Part shown: positions 26,482 to 36,761 of the stretch, piece by piece | Layout of the letters: each line of letters starts with the position of its first letter | Position numbering within the stretch: position 1 is the stretch's first letter | Origin: Paenibacillus oryzae | Lineage (GTDB): Bacteria; Bacillota; Bacilli; Paenibacillales; Paenibacillaceae | NCBI RefSeq assembly: GCF_001675045.1 | Contig: NZ_LYPA01000047.1 | Span: forward strand, 62,001 to 126,000 | Reading direction: 5' to 3' | Length of the DNA stretch: 64,000 nucleotides | Made by a program: the position numbers and the translations under genes | The notes under the pieces: generated by a model | What the model saw: the letters and a program-made list of their open reading frames with translations, nothing else | Databases searched by the model: none | Told to the model about the DNA's origin: nothing

Positions 26482-28500
26482 ATGACGGTCAGTCAAAAAT
26501 CGATTCAACAGCTTTCAATCGATACCATTCGTACGCTTGCGATTGACGCGATTGAAAAAGCTAAATCCGGCCACCCGGGCATGCCGATGGGCGCAGCTCC
26601 GATGGGGTATCAATTGTTTGCTCAAAATATGGTTCACAATCCATCCAATCCGGAATGGGTAAACCGCGACCGCTTTGTTTTGTCCGCGGGACACGGCTCC
26701 ATGCTGCTGTACAGCCTGCTGCACCTGTCCGGCTACGCGCTGCCGCTGGAAGAGCTGCAAAACTTCCGTCAATGGGGCTCCCTGACACCGGGTCATCCTG
26801 AGTTTGGTCATACGGCTGGCGTTGACGCAACAACCGGACCTCTGGGCCAAGGCGTAGCAATGGCAGTTGGCATGGCTATGGCAGAGGCTCATCTCTCCGC
26901 TGTTTATAACAAAGACGGCTTTGACATTATCAACCACTTTACTTATTCCATCTGCGGCGACGGCGACCTGATGGAAGGCATTTCCCATGAAGCGGCTTCT
27001 CTCGCTGGCCACTTGAAGCTGGGCAAGCTGGTTGTTCTTTATGATTCCAACGACATATCGCTGGACGGCGAATTGAATTTGTCTTATTCCGAAACCGTTC
27101 AAAGCCGCTTCGAAGGCTACGGCTGGCAAGTGCTGCGCGTTGCCGACGGCAACGATGTAGAGGCATTGGCTGCTGCGGTAGCAGAGGCTCAAGCGGAAAC
27201 AGGCAAGCCAACCCTGATCGAGGTTAAAACTGTTATTGGCTACGGCAGCCCGAACAAAGGCGGAAAAGGCGGCCATGCAGGCCCTCACGGCTCGCCGCTC
27301 GGCGCTGACGAAACCAAGCTGACCAAACAATTCTACGGCTGGAACGAAGAGCATCAGTTCCACGTGCCTGACGAAGTGCGCGCCCATTTTGCTGATGTTA
27401 AGGCAAAAGGCGAAGCGGCTAACGCAGCATGGAATACTCTGTTTGCGGCTTATAAGGAAGCACATCCTGAACTGGCCAAGCAATTTGAACTGGCTACCAG
27501 CGGCGATCTGCCGGAGGGCTGGGATGCCGACCTGCCGCATTACACGACTGAATCCAGCGCGGTATCGACACGTGTTGCTTCCGGCAATGCGCTGAACGGC
27601 CTGGCCAAAAACGTACCTAGCATTGCTGGCGGCTCCGCCGACCTGGAAAGCTCCACAATGACTCACCTGAAAGGCTTGACGCAATTCAAGCCCGGCAGCT
27701 ACGACGGCCGCAACATTTACTTCGGCGTACGTGAATTCGGCATGGCTGCCGCAATGAACGGCATCAGCCTGCATACCGGCATCAAGGTATTCGGCGGAAC
27801 GTTCTTTGTGTTTACGGATTACCTGCGCCCTGCAATCCGCCTGGCTGCTCTGATGAACCTGCCGGTTGTTTACGTGCTGACGCATGACAGCATCGCGGTA
27901 GGCGAAGACGGACCTACGCATGAGCCGATCGAGCAGCTGGCTTCCATCCGTATCATCCCAGGCTTGACGGTTATCCGTCCTGCTGACGGCAATGAAACCT
28001 CTGCCGCATGGGCTTATGCCGTTGAAAACAAAGAAAACCCGGTTGCTTTGGTATTGACTCGCCAAAACCTGCCGATTCTGGAGGGCACCGTTCAAGGCGC
28101 TCGCGAAAACCTGCGCAAGGGCGCTTATGTGGTTTCCGATGCAAAAGACGGCAAGCCGCAAGCACAATTGCTGGCTACAGGCTCCGAGGTTCAACTGGCG
28201 GTTGCAGCTCAAAAAGCGCTGGCTGAAGAAGGTATCCAGGTTCGCGTAATCAGCATGCCAAGCTGGGATCTGTTCGAGAAGCAATCCAAGGAATATAAAA
28301 ACTCTGTACTGCTGCCTGACGTTAAAGCACGTCTTGCTATCGAAATGGCTCATCCGTTCGGCTGGGAGCGTTACACAGGCGATGGCGGCGACATTTTGGC
28401 GATCGACCGTTTTGGCGCTTCGGCTCCTGGCGACCGTGTCATCAAGGAATACGGCTTTACCGTAGAAAATGTAGTAAGCAAAGTCAAAGCGCTGCTGTAA
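26482..28500 (+). CDS. tkt: transketolase
   Basis: Thiamine diphosphate enzyme of the pentose phosphate pathway, 672 residues, full length. It has the [15 protein letters not shown] start region, the GDGDLMEG thiamine-binding motif near residue 155, and the pyrimidine domain with [13 protein letters not shown] near 415 and [15 protein letters not shown] near 470. GGAGGG precedes the ATG. A long antisense open frame over this gene is a by-product of its codon use. The ppnP gene follows after 47 bases. Confidence 0.97.
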   Translation: MTVSQKSIQQLSIDTIRTLAIDAIEKAKSGHPGMPMGAAPMGYQLFAQNMVHNPSNPEWVNRDRFVLSAGHGSMLLYSLLHLSGYALPLEELQNFRQWGSLTPGHPEFGHTAGVDATTGPLGQGVAMAVGMAMAEAHLSAVYNKDGFDIINHFTYSICGDGDLMEGISHEAASLAGHLKLGKLVVLYDSNDISLDGELNLSYSETVQSRFEGYGWQVLRVADGNDVEALAAAVAEAQAETGKPTLIEVKTVIGYGSPNKGGKGGHAGPHGSPLGADETKLTKQFYGWNEEHQFHVPDEVRAHFADVKAKGEAANAAWNTLFAAYKEAHPELAKQFELATSGDLPEGWDADLPHYTTESSAVSTRVASGNALNGLAKNVPSIAGGSADLESSTMTHLKGLTQFKPGSYDGRNIYFGVREFGMAAAMNGISLHTGIKVFGGTFFVFTDYLRPAIRLAALMNLPVVYVLTHDSIAVGEDGPTHEPIEQLASIRIIPGLTVIRPADGNETSAAWAYAVENKENPVALVLTRQNLPILEGTVQGARENLRKGAYVVSDAKDGKPQAQLLATGSEVQLAVAAQKALAEEGIQVRVISMPSWDLFEKQSKEYKNSVLLPDVKARLAIEMAHPFGWERYTGDGGDILAIDRFGASAPGDRVIKEYGFTVENVVSKVKALL

Positions 28501-28547
28501 TCCCATTTTAAAGAGGTCGTTTTAGAACCCTAAAGGAGAATCCTCAT

Positions 28548-28865
28548 ATGTCGCAATTCGAAAATGTAACGGTTGTTAAAAAAGCCAATGTGTATTTCGA
28601 CGGCAAGGTGACCAGCCGCGTCGTTTTGTTCCCTGATGGAACGAAAAAAACGTTAGGCATCATGCTTCCCGGCGATTATGAATTTGGCACGGACTGCGTG
28701 GAAATTATGGAGATTCTCGGCGGAGATCTCAAGGTGCTGCTGCCAGGAGAAACGGAATGGCTGCACATCCAGGGAGAAGGCGAATTCCAGGTGCCTGCCA
28801 ACACCAAGTTTAAGCTGCAGGTAACGGAAGTAACCGACTATTGCTGCTCGTATATTTACGAGTAA
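28548..28865 (+). CDS. ppnP: pyrimidine/purine nucleoside phosphorylase PpnP
   Basis: Small cupin-fold phosphorylase (YaiE/DUF1255), 105 residues, with broad nucleoside specificity. The whole chain matches the family: [42 protein letters not shown] precedes the ATG. Its place after tkt makes sense because released ribose-1-phosphate enters the pentose phosphate pathway. Confidence 0.93.
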   Translation: MSQFENVTVVKKANVYFDGKVTSRVVLFPDGTKKTLGIMLPGDYEFGTDCVEIMEILGGDLKVLLPGETEWLHIQGEGEFQVPANTKFKLQVTEVTDYCCSYIYE

Positions 28866-28870
28866 TTGAA

Positions 28871-28914
28871 AAGAGGGGCCCCACGTTGTTCGTGGCGGCC
28901 CCTTTTGCTTTTTG
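28871..28914 (+). terminator. ppnP terminator
   Basis: AGGGGCCCCACG pairs with CGTGGCGGCCCCT with a one-base bulge, followed by TTTTGCTTTTTG. Confidence 0.9.
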
Positions 28915-29216
28915 TAGTGTTTTTTTTGTTGTGCTTTTTCTGTAGTGCTTTTTTGTAGTTTTCGATTTTTGCTTGATAATCTCTTCATGTCCCCTATACA
29001 TCTCTTTAGATCTCTTCGAATCTGTATATACACCTTTTATCCGGCACACTAGCGAGCGCTGGCGTAGCAGAACTTATGGACGAATCTAGAAATCGGCGCT
29101 TGACTGCTAGTGAAAGAGCATCTTGTGTCTAAAGACTACTTTGATTGCATCGTTGGGCTTACAATCAACAAGCGGCCTCTTTCGAGCGGTATTCTTAGAC
29201 AGGATCACTCTCTTGC

Positions 29217-29393
29217 GGACAATTATGACCGTTAAAAGCTACTTTTTGAGGATTTTCACTTTGTAAAGGACATTGATGACCGTAAGACCTCATTATCCCG
29301 TTCATATGTGCTACTTTTAGGCTGTAAAGGTCACGGGTGACCGTTGCTCACAGCAAATCTAGCAAAATTGGCCTGTGGCGGTCATCAATGACC
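29217..29393. repeat. four GGTCA..TGACC palindromes with 51/61/51-bp spacing
   Basis: Palindromes of the form GGWCAnnnnTGACC start at 29217, 29268, 29329 and 29380. The intervals 51, 61 and 51 bp are close to whole helical turns. The sequence differs from the GTACGAT family but the layout is the same: a palindrome array between convergent genes (ppnP and the AraC gene). The rest of 28915-29760 has further degenerate direct repeats, such as CCGTAACTTAG near 29513 and 29540, and no gene that I can support. Confidence 0.6.
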
Positions 29394-29644
29394 GTTAAGC
29401 TAAAGGGAAAGCAAAGCGAAGGAAGGGAACCCTTCACTCATGAGTAGGTGTGCTAAGCTCTGTGCAAGCCATTACCTGGAGTTTGTCTATCCAAATGGCA
29501 AGCCGTAACTTAGAGCGTGCTCTATCCTACTAGGGCGATCCGTAACTTAGGGCTTGTTCAGGCCCAGGATGAGCCGCAACCTAGGGCTTAGTTTAACCTA
29601 GAGGACAGCCGCAATGGGAAGAAGAGGCATCACGAGCTGCAATA

Positions 29645-29744
29645 GCTGTCGCAATGATATAGCAGCTGTCGCACTGATATAGTTGTCTCACTGATATAGT
29701 AGCTGTCGCACTGATATAGCTCTGTCACAATCACAATGATATAG
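29645..29744. repeat. tandem repeat of a GCTGTCGCACTGATATAG unit
   Basis: Five imperfect copies at intervals of about 17-25 bp end just before the AraC gene stop codon. No coding potential is evident. Confidence 0.75.
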
Positions 29745-29760
29745 CCGTTTGTTGAACGAG

Positions 29761-30585
29761 TCATTCTTTTTTGCCAGCATGAAGCTTGCGATATTGCAGG
29801 GGCGTGCAGCGCAGCAGACGCTTGAAAACGCGCTGGAAGTGTGCAAGGTTATTGAAGCCGGACTCCTGAGCCACATCGACTACCCGCATGCTGGTTTCCG
29901 CCAGCAGCTCGCGGGCTTTTTTTATGCGCAGCCAAACCAGGTATTCCGTAAACTGAAAGCCTGTATATTGGCTGAATTTTCGGCTGACATGGTAGGGACT
30001 CATATAAAATTGCTTGGCGATTTCCGTTAAGGATAAAGGCGAGGCATAATGCTCGTGCATATAACGGATCATTTCCTCCCAAACCGTCGGTTCCGGACGA
30101 AGCTCCTTTTCCGCAGCTTTTTCCGTCATTCTTGCAAGCTGAACAAGCAGCTGCGTTAGCAAGGATGCCAAAAATAGAGGTGTTGATGCTTGCGGCTTCC
30201 GGCTTTCGCCAATCATCATGTTCAATAAATATTCAATGGACTCCTGCTCCTTGACGTCAGGCGAAAGCCGGCCGCTAGCAGACAGCATTGCCAGAAGCTG
30301 CTCCGGCTCCGATCCCAGATGCTCCCGCAAGTACCGCCCGTGGAACTGTAGCAAAATCCGTTCGTGGTCGGGCTTCCCCGTATCCAGCGTCCGGTGAAGG
30401 ATATGTGGCGGAATCCAGATAAGGTCTCGTGGCTGTACCAGCATATTGACATCATGAATAAAATATCTGCGTTCGCCATGCAGCAGGTAGTACAGCTCGT
30501 AAAAGTCGTGAATTTCATCCTTCTCCATCGTAAAATGGCCCTCGCGCTTCAGCCTTTCAATCTTGAACATGGAGCTGCTCATCAT
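29761..30585 (-). CDS. AraC family transcriptional regulator
   Basis: 274-residue regulator with an N-terminal cupin-type sensor domain (about 20-105, YFIHDVNMLVQPRDLIWIP) and a C-terminal AraC HTH domain. The first helix-turn-helix is LTEIAKQFYMSPYHVSRKF and the second VVDVAQESGFNNLAHFQRVF. GGAAGGAGG precedes the ATG. It is divergent from a Gfo/Idh/MocA oxidoreductase with 143 bases between starts, so it probably controls that gene in response to a sugar or polyol. The ligand is unknown. Confidence 0.88.
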   Translation of the reverse strand: MMSSSMFKIERLKREGHFTMEKDEIHDFYELYYLLHGERRYFIHDVNMLVQPRDLIWIPPHILHRTLDTGKPDHERILLQFHGRYLREHLGSEPEQLLAMLSASGRLSPDVKEQESIEYLLNMMIGESRKPQASTPLFLASLLTQLLVQLARMTEKAAEKELRPEPTVWEEMIRYMHEHYASPLSLTEIAKQFYMSPYHVSRKFSQYTGFQFTEYLVWLRIKKARELLAETSMRVVDVAQESGFNNLAHFQRVFKRLLRCTPLQYRKLHAGKKE

Positions 30586-30728
30586 AGCGGCCTCCTTCCA
30601 TTACGCTTTGAGCACAAGATATGCATACTTTTTTGAATATAAGCAATAATTCAGAAGAATATTGACTTATTTTGTTCTACTATGAGTATAAGCTTAACAT
30701 CAATCATTGGTAAAGGCGGGTATGGGAT

Positions 30729-32027
30729 ATGGGGAAAAAGAGATATGCATTGGTGGGCACAGGTTCGCGGGCAGAGTTTTTTTATGGGGCGCTGGTTCGG
30801 GATTTCAGGGACCAAGGCGAGCTTGTCGCCTTCTGCGACAGCAACGTTACACGGATGAATTACGCTAACTCCTTGCTGCAGGAGCGCTATGACCATGCTC
30901 CCGTCCAGACGTACCGGGCAGAGCAATTCCAGGAGATGATTTCCCGGGAAAAGCCGGATTGTGTAATCGTAACCTCCATGGACCGCACGCATCATACGTA
31001 TATCATTAAAGCGATGGAGCTTGGCTGCGACGTCATTTCCGAAAAGCCGATGACTATAGATGAGGATAAATGTCAGGACATTCTGGACGCTGTTGAGCGG
31101 ACGGGCAAAAATCTTCGGGTTGCGTTCAATTATCGCTACGCGCCCCATAATACAAAAATCCGCGAGCTGATTATGGACGGAGTCATCGGCGAGGTGAATT
31201 CGGTTCATTTCGAATGGCTGCTGGATACGCAGCACGGCGCCGATTATTTCCGCAGATGGCATCGGGACAAGCGCAACAGCGGAGGGCTGCTGGTGCATAA
31301 ATCGACGCATCATTTCGACCTAGTGAACTTCTGGCTCGGTTCGGAGCCGCAGACGGTATTTGCGATGGGCGATCTTCGCTTTTACGGCAAGGAAAACGCC
31401 GAACGCCGCGGCGAAACTCGGTTTTATCAACGGGCTTTTGGCAGCCCGGCCGCCAAAGAGGATCATTTTGCCCTGCATCTGGACCAAAATCCTTATTTAA
31501 AGGCGATGTATCTGGATGCGGAGCATGAGGATGGCTACCAGCGCGATCAAAGCGTATTCGGAGACGGCATCAACATCGAGGATACGATGGGCGTTATGGT
31601 GCAATACCGGAGCAAAGCTATTTTGACCTATTCGCTTAATGCGTATTTGCCTTGGGAGGGCTTCCAGGTTGTGTTTAACGGCAGCAAGGGCCGTCTGGAG
31701 GTAAGAGTAGTGGAGAAGCCATACGTAAACGGCGGCGGTGAAAAATCACAGGAGGGTGCGGTGAAGGGCATACGGCTGCTCGTTATTCCTATGTTTGATC
31801 CTGCCTACGAGGTTGAGGTAGAGACGGGCGAAGGCGGACATGGCGGCGGCGATCCTGTTCTGCTGCGCGATTTGTTTGGTCCTCCGGCATATGACCGCTT
31901 CAATCGGGCAGCGTCACATATAGATGGAGCCATGTCAATTCTGACGGGCATCGCGGGAAATCGCTCAATCAAAACGGGGCAAGCCGTCAAGGTGAATGAG
32001 CTGGTCCGTTTCCCATCGGGCAAATAA
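30729..32027 (+). CDS. Gfo/Idh/MocA family oxidoreductase
   Basis: NAD(P)-dependent dehydrogenase family acting on sugars, inositols or related compounds. The Rossmann motif is at the N-terminus (YALVGTGSRAEFFYG), followed by the EKPMTID catalytic lysine region near residue 100 and a C-terminal alpha/beta domain. At 432 residues it is longer than the typical 330-390. The long C-terminal domain with KSTHHFDLVNFWLG near 192 fits a subgroup found with polysaccharide and glycoside genes. The start has only a weak GGGAT site. The substrate cannot be predicted. Confidence 0.88.
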   Translation: MGKKRYALVGTGSRAEFFYGALVRDFRDQGELVAFCDSNVTRMNYANSLLQERYDHAPVQTYRAEQFQEMISREKPDCVIVTSMDRTHHTYIIKAMELGCDVISEKPMTIDEDKCQDILDAVERTGKNLRVAFNYRYAPHNTKIRELIMDGVIGEVNSVHFEWLLDTQHGADYFRRWHRDKRNSGGLLVHKSTHHFDLVNFWLGSEPQTVFAMGDLRFYGKENAERRGETRFYQRAFGSPAAKEDHFALHLDQNPYLKAMYLDAEHEDGYQRDQSVFGDGINIEDTMGVMVQYRSKAILTYSLNAYLPWEGFQVVFNGSKGRLEVRVVEKPYVNGGGEKSQEGAVKGIRLLVIPMFDPAYEVEVETGEGGHGGGDPVLLRDLFGPPAYDRFNRAASHIDGAMSILTGIAGNRSIKTGQAVKVNELVRFPSGK

Positions 32028-32053
32028 TTGGCGAAGGCACTGGCAAGGAAAAG

Positions 32054-32080
32054 CACGCTCCGCAAAGGGCGTGTTTTTTT
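32054..32080 (+). terminator. terminator after the oxidoreductase
   Basis: CACGC and GCGTG form a short stem followed by seven Ts. Confidence 0.75.
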
Positions 32081-32231
32081 GTCGAGGGAACCGGGAGGAA
32101 GCAAACTTTCGTTAAATTGTTACAATCAAGGCGAGAGAATGCATTGTATACGCAGGGGGGATTGAGATAAAGTTATATAGACTGCATAAAATATAGCTTT
32201 TGAACACGCACTATATGATGGAGGTTTCCTG

Positions 32232-32753
32232 ATGAAGCAAAAGAACTATACGCCGCTGGTCGCAATCCTGACGGTGGTTATCGTGGCGCTGGTGGCAGTT
32301 TTGTTTTTTCTGCCGGCCTATGACGGAGAAATCGGCTTTAATGTCAAAATTTTGCCTATGCTAAACGCGATTTTCAACAGCTTTACCTTTCTGTCACTGG
32401 TTGTTGCGCTAGTGGCGATTAAACGGAAAAACATTAAAATGCACCGTACCTTTGTTGGCATGGCGTTCCTCACAACGACCCTGTTTTTGGCTTCCTATGT
32501 GACGTATCACTACTTGACGGAGTCGACGCCATATGGTGGCGAGGGTATTTTGCGCGGCATTTATTTCTTTATTTTGCTAACGCATATCGTGCTGGCCGTT
32601 GTTGTTGTTCCGCTGGCGCTTCTGTCCGTGGTACGGGGAATGACGGGGCAAATCGAAAAACATCGCAAAATATCCAAATGGACTATGCCGATCTGGCTGT
32701 ATGTCAGTCTGACGGGCGTTATCGTTTATTTGATGATTTCCCCCTATTATTAA
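32232..32753 (+). CDS. DUF420 family membrane protein (YozB-like)
   Basis: 173-residue integral membrane protein with five hydrophobic helices. Conserved histidines occur in IKMHRTFVGM, YVTYHYL and LLTHIVLAV, which fits DUF420 proteins related to the cytochrome oxidase assembly protein CtaM. A role in haem-copper oxidase biogenesis is possible, but no oxidase gene is nearby. GGAGG precedes the ATG. The leader contains TTTTGAACACGCACTATA, which partly resembles a MITE-family end. Confidence 0.8.
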   Translation: MKQKNYTPLVAILTVVIVALVAVLFFLPAYDGEIGFNVKILPMLNAIFNSFTFLSLVVALVAIKRKNIKMHRTFVGMAFLTTTLFLASYVTYHYLTESTPYGGEGILRGIYFFILLTHIVLAVVVVPLALLSVVRGMTGQIEKHRKISKWTMPIWLYVSLTGVIVYLMISPYY

Positions 32754-32818
32754 GGAAAAGCCGGTTGCTCCTTCATCAATCGTTCATGTTGAACAGGCTT
32801 GTGTTCTAGGGGTAAATT

Positions 32819-32839
32819 GGCTATCCTTAAGGAATAGCC
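32819..32839 (+). promoter_or_regulatory. hairpin in the pgi leader
   Basis: GGCTAT and ATAGCC pair around a CCTTAAGG core, about 58 bases before the pgi start. The site has no T-run and could be an operator or an mRNA-stability element. Confidence 0.35.
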
Positions 32840-32896
32840 GAAGCTGGTAACTGGCGAAGCCAAGGCTTCGTAAAATACGTTGGGAGGCAATACGGG

Positions 32897-34246
32897 ATGA
32901 GTAAAACAGTAAAGTTTGACTACAGCAAAGCGCTTGGCTTTATCGGCCAGCATGAAATTGATTATTTAACGGCGCAGGTGAAGACGGCGCATGATAATTT
33001 ACATAACGGAACGGGAGCCGGCGCGGACTATCTGGGCTGGATCGATCTTCCTTCCAACTATGACAAGGATGAGTTTGCACGAATCAAAGCGGCAGCTGAA
33101 AAAATCAAAGGCGATTCCGAGGTTCTTATCGTAATCGGCATCGGCGGCTCCTATCTGGGCGCGCGCGCTGCCATCGAAATGCTGTCGAACTCCTTCTATA
33201 ACATCCAATCCAAGGAGCAGCGCAAAACGCCTCAAGTGCTCTTTGCTGGCAACAACATCAGCTCTACCTATGTAACGCACCTTCTGCAGCTGCTGGAGGG
33301 CAAGGACTGGTCGATTAACGTCATCTCCAAATCCGGCACGACAACTGAGCCGGCTATCGCATTCCGCGTGTTCCGCGCCGAGCTGGAGAAAAAATACGGC
33401 AAGGAAGAAGCTCGCCGCCGCATTTACGCAACAACCGATAAGGAAAAAGGCGCATTGAAAAAGCTGTCCAATGAAGAGGGCTACGAGTCCTTTATTATTC
33501 CTGACGACGTGGGCGGCCGTTATTCCGTTCTGACGCCGGTTGGCCTGCTTCCGATTGCCGTTGCGGGCATTGACATTGACGCCATGATGCAAGGCGCGGC
33601 TGATGCTTCCAAGGAATACAGCAGCCCTGATCTGGCCGAAAATGAAGCTTACCAATATGCTGCGGCAAGAAACGCGCTTTACCGCAAAGGCAAAGCAACT
33701 GAAATTCTTGTCAACTACGAGCCAAACCTGCATTTTGTATCGGAATGGTGGAAGCAGCTTTTCGGCGAAAGCGAAGGCAAGGACTACAAAGGCATCTATC
33801 CTGCATCTGTCGATTTCTCCACTGATCTGCACTCCATGGGTCAATTTATTCAGGAGGGCAACCGCAATATTTTTGAAACGGTTATTCAGGTCAATGAGGT
33901 TCCTGAGCAAATTACCATTCAATCCGATGCAGATGATCTGGACGGCCTGAACTTCCTGGCTGGCAAAACGATGGATTTTGTCAACAAAAAAGCATTTGAA
34001 GGTACGCTGCTTGCCCATACTGACGGTCAAGTGCCTAACCTGATTGTCAACATTGCCGACCTGACTCCTTATACGTTTGGCTATCTCGTTTATTTCTTTG
34101 AAAAGGCCTGCGGCATCAGCGGTTATCTGCTTGGCGTCAATCCGTTTGACCAGCCGGGCGTAGAGGCATACAAAAGAAACATGTTTGCGCTTCTGGGAAA
34201 ACCTGGTTATGAAAAAGAAAAAGCGGAGCTGGAAGCGCGTCTGTAA
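32897..34246 (+). CDS. pgi: glucose-6-phosphate isomerase
   Basis: Interconverts glucose-6-phosphate and fructose-6-phosphate. The 449 residues match the short Bacillota form. It has [13 protein letters not shown] (about 75-87), [14 protein letters not shown] near 143, the active-site Glu region [14 protein letters not shown] near 313 and the C-terminal [11 protein letters not shown] with the catalytic lysine. GGGAGG precedes the ATG. An IMPACT protein gene follows after 21 bases. A long antisense open frame here is not a gene. Confidence 0.97.
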   Translation: MSKTVKFDYSKALGFIGQHEIDYLTAQVKTAHDNLHNGTGAGADYLGWIDLPSNYDKDEFARIKAAAEKIKGDSEVLIVIGIGGSYLGARAAIEMLSNSFYNIQSKEQRKTPQVLFAGNNISSTYVTHLLQLLEGKDWSINVISKSGTTTEPAIAFRVFRAELEKKYGKEEARRRIYATTDKEKGALKKLSNEEGYESFIIPDDVGGRYSVLTPVGLLPIAVAGIDIDAMMQGAADASKEYSSPDLAENEAYQYAAARNALYRKGKATEILVNYEPNLHFVSEWWKQLFGESEGKDYKGIYPASVDFSTDLHSMGQFIQEGNRNIFETVIQVNEVPEQITIQSDADDLDGLNFLAGKTMDFVNKKAFEGTLLAHTDGQVPNLIVNIADLTPYTFGYLVYFFEKACGISGYLLGVNPFDQPGVEAYKRNMFALLGKPGYEKEKAELEARL

Positions 34247-34267
34247 AGTACGGAGGGATAACATTCC

Positions 34268-34900
34268 ATGCTGAACAGATACCGAACGGTACGACAGGAA
34301 AATCATGAAGAAATCGTGGTCAAAAAATCCCGTTTTATCGGCTATGCGAAGCCGGTGGAATCGGAAGAGGAGGCTGTCGCGTTTATTGATGAAATAAAGC
34401 GGCTGCACCGGACGGCGACCCATAATTGTTCCGCGTACATCGTAGGGGAGCGGGATCAGCATCAAAAAGCCTCGGACGACGGCGAACCAAGCGGCACGGC
34501 CGGGAAGCCGATTTTGGAGGTCATCCGTAACAAAGGACTAAAAAATGTTGCGGTAGTCGTTACCCGCTATTTTGGGGGCATTATGCTTGGAGCTGGAGGA
34601 CTTGTCCGGGCTTATACGGACGGGGCGGTCGCGGGTATCGAGGCAGCTGGGGAAATTGAGCTGGTCCTGCATCGCGAGGTTTTTGTCGAGGTGGATTACA
34701 CGTGGTACGGCAAGCTGGAGAATGAGCTTCACGCCCGGGCCATGCGAATTGGAGGCACGGAGTTTACCGATAAGGTAACGGTTTGCTGCTTGCCGGAGGA
34801 GCCTGACAAAGAGAGCTTTATAGCCTGGATGACGGAGCTGACTGCAGGCCAGGCCGTAATAGCCGAAGGAGAAGCCCGTTATTGCATTGAAGGCGAGTAG
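34268..34900 (+). CDS. IMPACT/YigZ family protein (YvyE-like)
   Basis: 210-residue protein with an N-terminal UPF0029/IMPACT domain (SRFIGYAKPV, THNCSAYIVG, DGEPSGTAGKPIL, YFGGIMLGAGGLVRAY) and a C-terminal DUF1949 domain (about 140-208). The family is linked to translation and stress responses, but the biochemical role in bacteria is unclear. GGAGGG precedes the ATG, 21 bases after pgi, suggesting co-transcription. Confidence 0.9.
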   Translation: MLNRYRTVRQENHEEIVVKKSRFIGYAKPVESEEEAVAFIDEIKRLHRTATHNCSAYIVGERDQHQKASDDGEPSGTAGKPILEVIRNKGLKNVAVVVTRYFGGIMLGAGGLVRAYTDGAVAGIEAAGEIELVLHREVFVEVDYTWYGKLENELHARAMRIGGTEFTDKVTVCCLPEEPDKESFIAWMTELTAGQAVIAEGEARYCIEGE

Positions 34901-34957
34901 GCATATAGCGGTTGTTCATAAGGTTAAAGCAATAGCCGAGTTTAATACTTGGCTAGC

Positions 34958-35006
34958 AAGCTGTTTTTTCTGCCAACGTGGCGGGGAAAACAGCTTTTCT
35001 TTTTTT
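34958..35006 (+). terminator. terminator of pgi-yvyE
   Basis: AAGCTGTTTT and AAAACAGCTT form the stem, followed by TTCTTTTTTT. Confidence 0.88.
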
Positions 35007-35024
35007 CAAAATGGTAAAAACATG

Positions 35025-35054
35025 TTGACGTATCCGCTATCGGGATGCTACATT
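35025..35054 (+). promoter_or_regulatory. candidate promoter of the sulfate transport operon
   Basis: TTGACG and TACATT are separated by 18 bases, about 90 bases before the CysT start. Confidence 0.6.
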
Positions 35055-35058
35055 ATCA

Positions 35059-35085
35059 ATACCAAGTATTATAATAGGAATTGTT
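35059..35085 (+). promoter_or_regulatory. possible CymR-like operator
   Basis: ACCAAGTATTATAATAGGAA followed by TTGTT sits just after the promoter. The GGAATT half with an AT-rich partner recalls operators of CymR, the Bacillota repressor of sulfur uptake genes. The match is by eye and weak. Confidence 0.35.
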
Positions 35086-35142
35086 AAAATGGCTGGTTAA
35101 TACCCTGCGGCACGAGCCGACGGTTTGGAGGGTTACGTCACA

Positions 35143-35958
35143 GTGAATGCGTTATTTCGGGGAAAGGCCTGGAGCTTCGGTTTTCGGAGCACAATTATGC
35201 TTTACTTTGTTTGCCTGATTGTTTTGCCTATCTGCGGGATTTATGTTCAATCTCTATCGGAGGGCTGGTCCGCATTTTGGGAAAGCATCGCCGAACCGCT
35301 TGCCTGGAAGGCTGTTATGCTTACCATCAAGCTGGCCGTTATTGCAACATTAATCAATATGGCGTTAGGCACTATGATTGGATGGGTATTGATTCGATAC
35401 CGCTTCCCCGGCAGAACGATTCTGAACAGTCTGGTGGATTTGCCTTTTGCATTGCCGACCGCGGTTGGAGGCTTGCTTATTTTATTGCTGCTGGGACCAG
35501 GCAGCCTGGTTGGCGGCTTGGCGCAAGCGATTGGCATTCAAATCGTTTTTCATGAACCAGCCATCGTTGTGGCTATGGTATTTGTCACCTTCCCGTTTGT
35601 AATCCGGGCTATTCAGCCTTTGCTGGAGGAGCTGGACAAATCCGAGGAGGAAGCCGCATATACATTAGGCGCTTCCAAAGCCAAAACCTTTTTTCAGGTT
35701 ATATTGCCGACTATGGCGCCCGGCATTGCCAGCGGGGCTATGCTGGCCTTCTCGCGCGGACTTGCCGAATTTGGCGCAGTTGTTCTGGTGGCGGGCAATA
35801 TTCCCGGAAAAACGCTTGTTGCCTCCGTTTTTATTTTTGGCGAAATAGAAAGCAATAACCCTCAAGGAGCCGCGGCTGTGTCCGTGCTGCTGCTTACTCT
35901 GTCCTTTCTGATTCTCTGGATCGTCAGCATGATTCAGTCCAGGAGGTCGGGACAATGA
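35143..35958 (+). CDS. cysT: sulfate/thiosulfate ABC transporter permease CysT
   Basis: Membrane permease of about 271 residues with six helices and the binding-protein-dependent transport EEAAYTLGASKAKTFFQVILP loop that contacts CysA. I chose GTG 35143, ten bases after GGAGGG. An in-frame TTG at 35125 lies inside that site. It overlaps cysW by four bases. The operon order is cysT-cysW-cysA and then the binding protein. Confidence 0.93.
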   Translation: MNALFRGKAWSFGFRSTIMLYFVCLIVLPICGIYVQSLSEGWSAFWESIAEPLAWKAVMLTIKLAVIATLINMALGTMIGWVLIRYRFPGRTILNSLVDLPFALPTAVGGLLILLLLGPGSLVGGLAQAIGIQIVFHEPAIVVAMVFVTFPFVIRAIQPLLEELDKSEEEAAYTLGASKAKTFFQVILPTMAPGIASGAMLAFSRGLAEFGAVVLVAGNIPGKTLVASVFIFGEIESNNPQGAAAVSVLLLTLSFLILWIVSMIQSRRSGQ

Positions 35959-36758
35959 GCATAAGACGGTTATGGATCGGTTTGACGTATGTCGTATTTG
36001 GGCTGCTGCTTATCGTGCCGCTGATTCAAATAGCTGTTGGAGCCTGGAGCGACGGGGCGCAGTCTTTTGTAGACGCGCTGCTTCGTCCGCAATCGCTTCA
36101 TGCATTGATGATGACGGGCATCATTGTTGTAGTCGTTACCGCAATCAACACCTTGTTTGGCGTGATGCTGGCGCTGTATCTTGTACGGGGAACATGGCTT
36201 GGGGGCAAAATAAAACGGCTGTTGAACAGCATTGTGGATCTGCCTTTTGCGGTGTCGCCCGTCATTGGCGGCCTAATGATTGTTTTGCTGCTTGGACCTA
36301 ATACGATTATTGGAGCTTTTTTTGAAGATATCGGCTTTAAGGTGGTTTATGCGCTTCCGGGTATGATTCTGGCGACCTTGTTTGTTACCTTCCCGATTAT
36401 GGTGCGCGAGGTTATGCCGGTGCTGCAGGAAATCGGGTCGCAGCAGGAGGAAGCCGCATCCATGATGGGCGCGTATCCCTGGTATACCTTTTGGATGGTT
36501 ACCTGGCCGTCCATACGCTTTGGGGTTATCTATGGCGTCGTGTTGACGGTAGCTCGTTCGCTCGGCGAATTTGGCGCAGTATTGGTTGTTTCGGGCAACA
36601 TTATGAACAAAACGCAAACGGCTACAACGCTGGTTTATCAGGATGTCGAAAACTTTAATGTGGTTGCCGCAAATGGAGTTGCGCTAGTGCTTGCGGCTTT
36701 TTCCGTAGGCTTGCTGCTGCTCATGGAATGGGCAAAAAAACGAAAGGAAGTGCATTAG
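35955..36758 (+). CDS. cysW: sulfate ABC transporter permease CysW
   Basis: 267-residue second permease of the sulfate importer. It has six predicted helices, the EEAASMMGAYPWYTFWMVTWP coupling loop and the LGEFGAVLVVSGN segment typical of CysW. The ATG overlaps the cysT stop (ATGA), so translation is coupled. CysA follows after three bases. Confidence 0.93.
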   Translation: MSIRRLWIGLTYVVFGLLLIVPLIQIAVGAWSDGAQSFVDALLRPQSLHALMMTGIIVVVVTAINTLFGVMLALYLVRGTWLGGKIKRLLNSIVDLPFAVSPVIGGLMIVLLLGPNTIIGAFFEDIGFKVVYALPGMILATLFVTFPIMVREVMPVLQEIGSQQEEAASMMGAYPWYTFWMVTWPSIRFGVIYGVVLTVARSLGEFGAVLVVSGNIMNKTQTATTLVYQDVENFNVVAANGVALVLAAFSVGLLLLMEWAKKRKEVH

Positions 36759-36761
36759 CGG

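Noticed and set aside
26515..28506. 663-codon open frame antisense to tkt
   Set aside because: It mirrors the transketolase gene, has no known domain and arises from codon bias.
28915..29216. Hidden gene in the ppnP/AraC gap
   Set aside because: All frames are short and interrupted, and the region is dominated by low-complexity and degenerate repeats.
32199..32215. Second solo MITE end in the DUF420 leader
   Set aside because: TTTTGAACACGCACTATA resembles the terminal repeat, but the match is too short and imperfect to claim.
32999..34465. 488-codon open frame antisense to pgi
   Set aside because: It is a shadow of the pgi coding sequence and lacks a family match.
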